64,000 nt of DNA from assembly GCA_965248075.1 (NCBI GenBank), contig CBDFIL010000003.1:806001-870000 (forward strand), written 5' to 3'. A program made the translations under genes and the position numbers. This DNA is from VXNE01 sp965248075 (GTDB lineage: Bacteria > Pseudomonadota > Gammaproteobacteria > Pseudomonadales > Azotimanducaceae). Shown here one piece after another: positions 59,529 through 64,000 of this stretch. Numbering within the stretch: the stretch's first letter is position 1; each line of letters starts with the position of its first letter. The notes beneath the pieces were generated by a model, which saw only the letters and a list, made by a program, of their open reading frames with translations, ran no database searches and was not told the DNA's origin.

Positions 59529-59818
59529 CAGTGGTAGTCCTCCAGGTTCAGGCCGTCGATACGGCCGTCGTCTTCTTCAAAGGTGATGCGCCAGTTGCGG
59601 GAAACCGCAATGCTCCACTCCTGCTGCCGGTCACCCGAGAGCCGGTGGACGCGCCAGCCGCGAGGAGCGTCAGCGAGGAACGCGTCCAGATCGTCGGCAA
59701 GGGCGAGCACCGTCAGGACGTTTCGCACACGACTGGCAAGGTCTGCCCGCAGGAACCGGGGGTTGTCGTGCTCCAGCAATTCTCGTAGTCCTCGGTGCCG
59801 GACGGAGCGAATGACCAT
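59528..59818 (-). CDS. higB: HigB/RelE-type toxin
   Basis: 96-residue toxin: MVIRSVRHRGLRELLEHDN, RVRNVLTVLALADDLDAFL, PRGWRVHRLSGDRQQEWSIA, SRNWRITFEEDDGRIDGLNL, ending EDYH. Complete RelE-fold mRNA interferase, upstream of and coupled to its antitoxin gene. Confidence 0.93.
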   Translation of the reverse strand: MVIRSVRHRGLRELLEHDNPRFLRADLASRVRNVLTVLALADDLDAFLADAPRGWRVHRLSGDRQQEWSIAVSRNWRITFEEDDGRIDGLNLEDYH

Positions 59819-59890
59819 TCGCCCAAGCGTACGGTATCACCGTTCGCCGCGCAAACGATTTGGCGGTTGACGCTGTTCCGTTGTCGCGGA

Positions 59891-60786
59891 TCAGCCGGGC
59901 GACTCGTCGACCAGATGTTGCAGAATCGTCTCGATCATGGTCAGCGCCGAATCTGGCGGCATCGTTTCGGCGATGGTTGCGAAAACAGTTTGCAGGGGGG
60001 CAAGGAGTCGGCGAGGAACGGCGTCAAGATGGGGGTTGGGATTCGCTGGGAGCTCATCGAGTTGACGCTCGCAAAGTGCCAGGTCGCGTCCGAATGTGTC
60101 CGGGTCTGTAGCCTGGACCTGAGCGAGAGTTTGCCGAAGGCCAGGGAGCCGCGCGAGTTCACGAGAAAGTAGCGAACTAGCATCGGGCGTGCGGAGGTAA
60201 CCGGAACGGGCGAGGTTGGCAGCGGCTTTTGTCCGCCGAATGGCCGCGTCGAGGTTGCGGAGTTTGTTCCGTTGGGATGACGCCGAGCGACAACGGACGC
60301 TTATCTCCTGCGCGATGGCACCGATGTGGTTCTCAAGGTTGCGCAGATGCGGCCCGGCTTCGAAATAGTCCCGTCGGCCATTGGGGACGATTCGGATATC
60401 CAAGATGTGGAACTCTCCGACGCACCATCCATTGAATCTCGGTTCCAGGAAAAGGTGCTCGAAGATGGGGTCATTACCGATTCGAGGCCGGCAAGGCGGC
60501 CAATGCCCCGAAAGCCGCGGTCGGTCGCGGGGTCTTTGGTGCTGCGGCCGACATCAACGAGTCTGCGAGCCGCCTCGACGGGCGAAAGCCCAGTGCCGTT
60601 GTCTCGAACGGTAATGCGTGACACGGCCCGACCGATGCGGATGTGGATGCAACCGCTGGTTCCTTGGTCGGCGATCGCGTCAGCCGCGTTCTGAACGTAC
60701 TCGCGGTAGACAACGAGTGGGTTGTCGTACATGCCGGCTGTGAGGAGGCGGAGCAGGTCGCCACCGACGGTCGGGGAAACTGCCAT
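59891..60786 (-). pseudogene. HSP90-like (GHKL) ATPase, internally deleted
   Basis: N-terminus has the Bergerat ATP-binding fold: YDNPLVVYREYVQNAADAIA (the E-x-x-x-N-x-x-D-A motif), VRDNGTGL, and GFRGIGRLAGLES. Immediately after, in another frame, comes NDPIFEHLFLEPRFNGWCVG, EFHILDIRIVPNGRRDYFEA, which belongs to a much later part of the same protein family, continuing to the stop at 59891. The several hundred residues between are gone and the join is out of frame. Its ATG overlaps the upstream fragment's stop (TGATG), an operon relic. Confidence 0.8.
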
Positions 60787-61229
60787 CAGGTGCTGCGATC
60801 GTCAGCCTGCCGCAGGGGAATGAGATCCTGGGACAGCGAGCCATCGACGGGCTCGTATAGTCCGGCATCTTCAACCAAGGCGTCCGGCTCCGGGAGCATG
60901 TGGTCCGGCGTGAGTTCTGGAAGCACCTGGGCGATGTCGGTGACCTTTGCCGTCTTAGTGTCGATCGCGTGGAAGCGTGCCAATTCGCGGATCGTGCGAT
61001 TGATCGAGTTGTCGGCAACGACCCTTGCGAACGCCTCGCGGCGTGGCCGCGCGAGGAGCGTGTGGCTGAGCAGACGGTTGAGTTCGTCCCGCTGGGCGGG
61101 CGAAGTGCGACGGAGAATCGCCTGGTAGTCATCGAGGACGGGTTTCCCCTCACCATGCTCGAAGAAGTCGCGCTGGAAGATGAACGCATGCGGCAGCGAA
61201 AGGAGGCGCTCGAAGTCCCGGGGCCGTTG
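60786..61229 (-). pseudogene. C-terminal fragment of an unidentified protein in the HSP90-like operon
   Basis: Open frame reading RDFERLLSLPHAFIFQRDFF, DDYQAILRRTSPAQRDELNR, ARVVADNSINRTIRELARFH, ending LIPLRQADDRST. I do not recognise the family. It is cut at its 5' side exactly where the integrase gene ends (61233), so the integrase or its recombination removed the N-terminus. One-base overlap with the HSP90-like gene. Confidence 0.55.
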
Positions 61230-61232
61230 GCG

Positions 61233-61915
61233 CTAAGTTGCCCCGATCGCCTCGGCCCACGCCGCCAGGAGGGCGCGGCGCTTGTCCATGAGGTCGCTGC
61301 GGGCGTACGCGCGCTCGACGGCGCTGCCCACGGTGTGGGCGAGGCAGAGTTCCATGACCGCGTGGTCGGCGTCGGTGCACTCGCCCGCCCAGCTGCGGAA
61401 CGAACTGCGGAAGCCATGCACGGTAGTGCGCCCGGCGAGGCCGGTCTTGCGCAGGATGTGCAGCAGCGAGGACTCTCCGAGCGGGCTGTTGCGCCGGACG
61501 GGCGACGGGAACACGAAGCGCTTGCCGCCGAGAACGCGGGCCGCCTCGAGCGTCCGCAGGGCGGCATCGCCGAGCGGCACCGCGTGCGGCGCGCTAGTCT
61601 TCATGCGCTCCGTCGGAATGCGCCACTCACGGGCTGCGAGGTCGATCTCGTCCCAGGCGGCGCCCAGCGCCTCACCGCTCCTCGCGGCGGTCAGCACGAG
61701 GAATTCGAGGCAGAGCCGCGAGCTTTCCGATATGCCGGACGCGTTGCGGACGGCGTCGAGGGCCGTGCCCACCTCGGACCAAGGCAGTGCGCGGTAGTGC
61801 GCCTTCACCGCCGGCATGGCGGGCAGCGCCCCGTCGATGGCCTCCCCCGCCGCGTTGGTGCTGACGTGGCCGTGCGCCTGGCACCACTGCACGTCGAGGG
61901 CGTGCCCGACACGTT
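61233..61915 (-). pseudogene. Tyrosine recombinase (integrase), N-terminally truncated
   Basis: Catalytic domain of a P4-type phage/island integrase: LVLTAARSGEALGAAWDEID (first arginine), VHGFRSSFRSWAGECTDADH (H-x-x-R), and HTVGSAVERAYARSDLMDKR (nucleophile tyrosine). The arm-binding N-terminal domain is missing; recognisable sequence starts near VGHALDVQWCQAHGHVSTNA. Catalytic residues look intact, but without the N-terminus it is probably inactive. Confidence 0.8.
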
Positions 61916-61980
61916 CTTCATGCGTTCGGCACGGTCCATAGCGCGCGGTCGCGGTCGATCTCGTCCGCTTGCCCGAGCGC

Positions 61981-62028
61981 TCGAACAGCGGGCGGCGCAT
62001 GCAGGCGGGGGTCCGGGTCCGCTTGTAG
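61981..62028 (+). pseudogene. Relic of a TonB receptor 3' end
   Basis: 16 codons, SNSGRRMQAGVRVRL and stop, matching the last residues of receptor 2 (58131-58178) with one substitution. Upstream is integrase-derived sequence. It shows that a receptor gene once ended here, next to receptor 3. Confidence 0.8.
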
Positions 62029-62186
62029 GACGGGCTTGTCCCTGGGCTTGTCCCGTCCCCCGACGGGCCCGTCCCGTCCCGGCGTGACCTGGCGGTCGCG
62101 TTGCAGTTTCGCTAACGCGAAACTGCTCGTTGGCGACGACATTCCGCGGATTCGGGGACGGGCGGCCACGAGGGCCGCCCCTACAC
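62025..62186. repeat. Composite repeat E9 with nested hairpin
   Basis: Left part GTAGGACGGG-CTTGTCCCTGGG-CTTGT-CCCGTCCC; right part GGGCGGCC-ACGAG-GGCCGCCCCTAC; between them CAGTTTCGC-TAAC-GCGAAACTG (62104-62125), the first hairpin of the H family. Same nesting as E2. Left end overlaps the stop codon of the receptor relic. Confidence 0.8.
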
Positions 62187-62212
62187 GCGAGTGCCGTTTG
62201 TTTCGATGGAGC

Positions 62213-62242
62213 TTGACCCTTCAGCGTAGTCGTGTCTCAATT
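62213..62242 (+). promoter_or_regulatory. Candidate promoter of TonB receptor 3
   Basis: TTGACC-18 bases-TCAATT, 29 bases before the start codon, matching the arrangement upstream of receptor 2. Confidence 0.4.
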
Positions 62243-62271
62243 GCGGGTCGGAGAGAAAGGGGAAACTATCC

Positions 62272-64000
62272 ATGGATTTGAATCACCGCTTCACGCGGCG
62301 CGCAGCAATATTCGCGGCCGCTTTCGCCCTGGCCCTGCCGGGCGCCCTTCCCGGCGTACAAGTGGCCTTCGCCGAGGAGGACGACGACCAAATCATCGAA
62401 GAGGTCGTCGTCACCGGCATCCGCGGCAGTCTGCGCCAGTCCCTTGACCTGAAGCGCGACGCCGACAACGTCATGGACGCGCTCGTCGCCGAGGACATCG
62501 GCAAGTTCCCGGACCAGAACCTCGCCGAGTCGCTGCAGCGCATCTCCGGCGTCGCCATCGACCGCATGCGGGGCGAGGGCGCGCAGGTCTCGATCCGCGG
62601 CCTCGGTCCACAGTTCACGCGCGTGCTGGTCAACGGCCGCGGCGCGCTGTCCGGCGGCACGCAGGCGTTCGCCGGCAACATCGGCGACCACACCCAGACA
62701 CGGACCTTCCGCTTCGAGTCCATGCAGGCCGAACTCGTGCAGCGGGTGGAGGTGTACAAGTCGGTGCAGGCCAACCTGCTCGAGGGCGGGATGGGCGGCA
62801 CCATCAACATCCGCACCCGGCGACCGTTCGACAACGGCGGACGGCGGATCGTGGCGGGCAACGTCTTCATGACCGACGACGCCCTGGCCGACGACAACGG
62901 CTACCGCTTCGCGGGGGTCTACAGCGACTCGTTCGCCGACAATACCCTCGGCTTCCTGGTCAGCGTCGCGGGCGACGACCGCATCACGCGCGAGGACTGG
63001 TTCAACATTCCCGACTACGAGCCGAAGGTCTTCAACAACGCCATCAACCTGGCGACCGGCGAACTGCTGCGCGGCTGCGACCTGCCTGGTATCGCGAACC
63101 CCAACGTCGGCTGCGGTTACGCCCCCGGTAACATCCGCCAGGGCGTCCTCGTCGAGGACATCCAGCGGATCAACGCCAGCGCCGCGCTGCAATGGCGCCC
63201 GAACGAGCAGTGGGACGTCACCTTCGACGTCCTGTACTCGCAGATGGACCGCGACTACGACGACTTCCAGATGCCGTGGCGCTACCAGGCGGGGCTTGCG
63301 AACGGTGCGAGCGAGGTGCTGCTCGACGAGAACCAGATCGTCACGTACATCCGCACGGAGACTTCCCGGCCGCGTCCCTTCCAGCGCCCGCGAACCGAGG
63401 ATATCCAGAACCAGCAGTTCGCCGTGAACGCGAAATACACGCCGACCGAGAAGTGGACGCTCAACTTCGACATCTCGCACGCCACGGGGACCCGGGATCG
63501 ATTCCGGCCCGACAACTATTACGACATCCCGGCCGTGCCCCTGATTTACGACATCCGGGACGGCTATATCCCGAAGATCACGGTCGAGGAGAACCTGCTG
63601 GACCCGAACGTCTACGACTTCATCTTCTACCGGGAAGGCCTGGACGTGTCCGAGGACACGGAGACCCAGTTCCGCTTCGACGCCACCTACCACTTCGACG
63701 ACGGCACCGCCTTCCACGCCGGGTTGAGCTATCGCGACCGGGAGCGCTTCTGGGTGCGGAGGAGCTTTGCGTTCGGTCCCCGCTACGGCGACTTCCCCGG
63801 CGAGAAGCTGACCGACGTCAACCACTACAACCTGCCGGTCGACAATCCCTTCGACGGCATCAGCGGCGCCGAATGGCCCAGCGACTGGCTCCTGCCGGAT
63901 CACGATGACGTTCGGGACAAGTACCTCATCGGGCGCCGCGACGAGATCAACCCGGTGCGTTTCGAAGCGGCGAACACTGCGCACGCGGAGGACTTCACGA
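62272..64000 (+). CDS. TonB-dependent receptor 3 (incomplete at window end)
   Basis: Open to the window edge (at least 576 codons). ATG 62272 follows AAGGGG. Signal peptide AAIFAAAFALALPGALPGVQ..FA, then QIIEEVVVTGIRGSLRQSLD and GKFPDQNLAESLQRISGVAI, SIRGLGPQFTRVLVNGR, the conserved plug of Caulobacter/Xanthomonas-type receptors for complex carbohydrates or similar. Strongly similar to receptor 2 along its whole visible length but without frameshifts, so this is probably the working copy. The C-terminal barrel lies outside the window. Confidence 0.93.
   Translation, partial: MDLNHRFTRRAAIFAAAFALALPGALPGVQVAFAEEDDDQIIEEVVVTGIRGSLRQSLDLKRDADNVMDALVAEDIGKFPDQNLAESLQRISGVAIDRMRGEGAQVSIRGLGPQFTRVLVNGRGALSGGTQAFAGNIGDHTQTRTFRFESMQAELVQRVEVYKSVQANLLEGGMGGTINIRTRRPFDNGGRRIVAGNVFMTDDALADDNGYRFAGVYSDSFADNTLGFLVSVAGDDRITREDWFNIPDYEPKVFNNAINLATGELLRGCDLPGIANPNVGCGYAPGNIRQGVLVEDIQRINASAALQWRPNEQWDVTFDVLYSQMDRDYDDFQMPWRYQAGLANGASEVLLDENQIVTYIRTETSRPRPFQRPRTEDIQNQQFAVNAKYTPTEKWTLNFDISHATGTRDRFRPDNYYDIPAVPLIYDIRDGYIPKITVEENLLDPNVYDFIFYREGLDVSEDTETQFRFDATYHFDDGTAFHAGLSYRDRERFWVRRSFAFGPRYGDFPGEKLTDVNHYNLPVDNPFDGISGAEWPSDWLLPDHDDVRDKYLIGRRDEINPVRFEAANTAHAEDFT

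Overview
The window is a GC-rich, gene-dense piece of a Gram-negative chromosome. Three TonB-dependent outer-membrane receptors, a MacAB-type tripartite efflux pump, lipoproteins with Lys/Ala-Gly-Cys lipoboxes and Sec-type signal peptides point to an uncultivated proteobacterium, most likely gammaproteobacterial and possibly host-associated or marine; this taxonomic guess is inference from gene content only. I saw no rRNA, tRNA or CRISPR array.

Region 1 (1-20.6 kb) holds a TonB receptor followed by an accessory, decaying zone. It contains six intact toxin-antitoxin pairs (HigBA twice, VapBC three times, YefM-YoeB once) plus one antitoxin remnant. It also has two broken copies of an Rpn-type nuclease gene (one with an internal micro-inversion), broken DUF4143 ATPase, PQQ-dehydrogenase, GNAT and HAD genes, and an RloA/RloB-like defence pair whose second gene is truncated next to a VapBC pair. 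Interspersed housekeeping-like genes are a wax-ester synthase/DGAT, a PLP-dependent Cys/Met-metabolism enzyme, an LLM flavoprotein and a peptide-binding protein.

Region 2 (20.8-28.2 kb) encodes a TPP-dependent decarboxylase-like enzyme, then an operon of MacA (with an unusual Spy-like insertion), MacB ATPase, MacB permease, an alpha/beta hydrolase and a small lipoprotein, then a two-gene cassette of a small helical protein and a two-TM membrane protein.

Region 3 (28.4-58.2 kb) is a catabolic-looking island: four DUF3604 (PHP-like) exported proteins, six phytanoyl-CoA-dioxygenase-family genes (two damaged), two arylsulfatase/iduronate-sulfatase-like enzymes, two amidohydrolases, an LLM monooxygenase, a VOC dioxygenase-like protein, an acyl-CoA-dehydrogenase-like flavoprotein, several hydrolases, and a frameshifted TonB receptor. 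Imported or periplasmic substrate would be trimmed by sulfatases and DUF3604 proteins, then hydrolysed and oxidised in the cytoplasm; the substrate is unknown. Between these genes lie many copies of a palindromic REP/MITE-like element, some carrying a second nested double-hairpin element.

Region 4 (58.2-64 kb) is a small remnant island (integrase fragments, HigBA, a deleted HSP90-like ATPase operon) lying between two closely related TonB receptor genes. A 16-codon relic of a receptor 3' end sits at its right edge. The last receptor runs off the window.

Many genes carry single nonsense codons, frameshifts or small deletions, so either this is a region in active decay or the assembly has errors; read-level data would decide.
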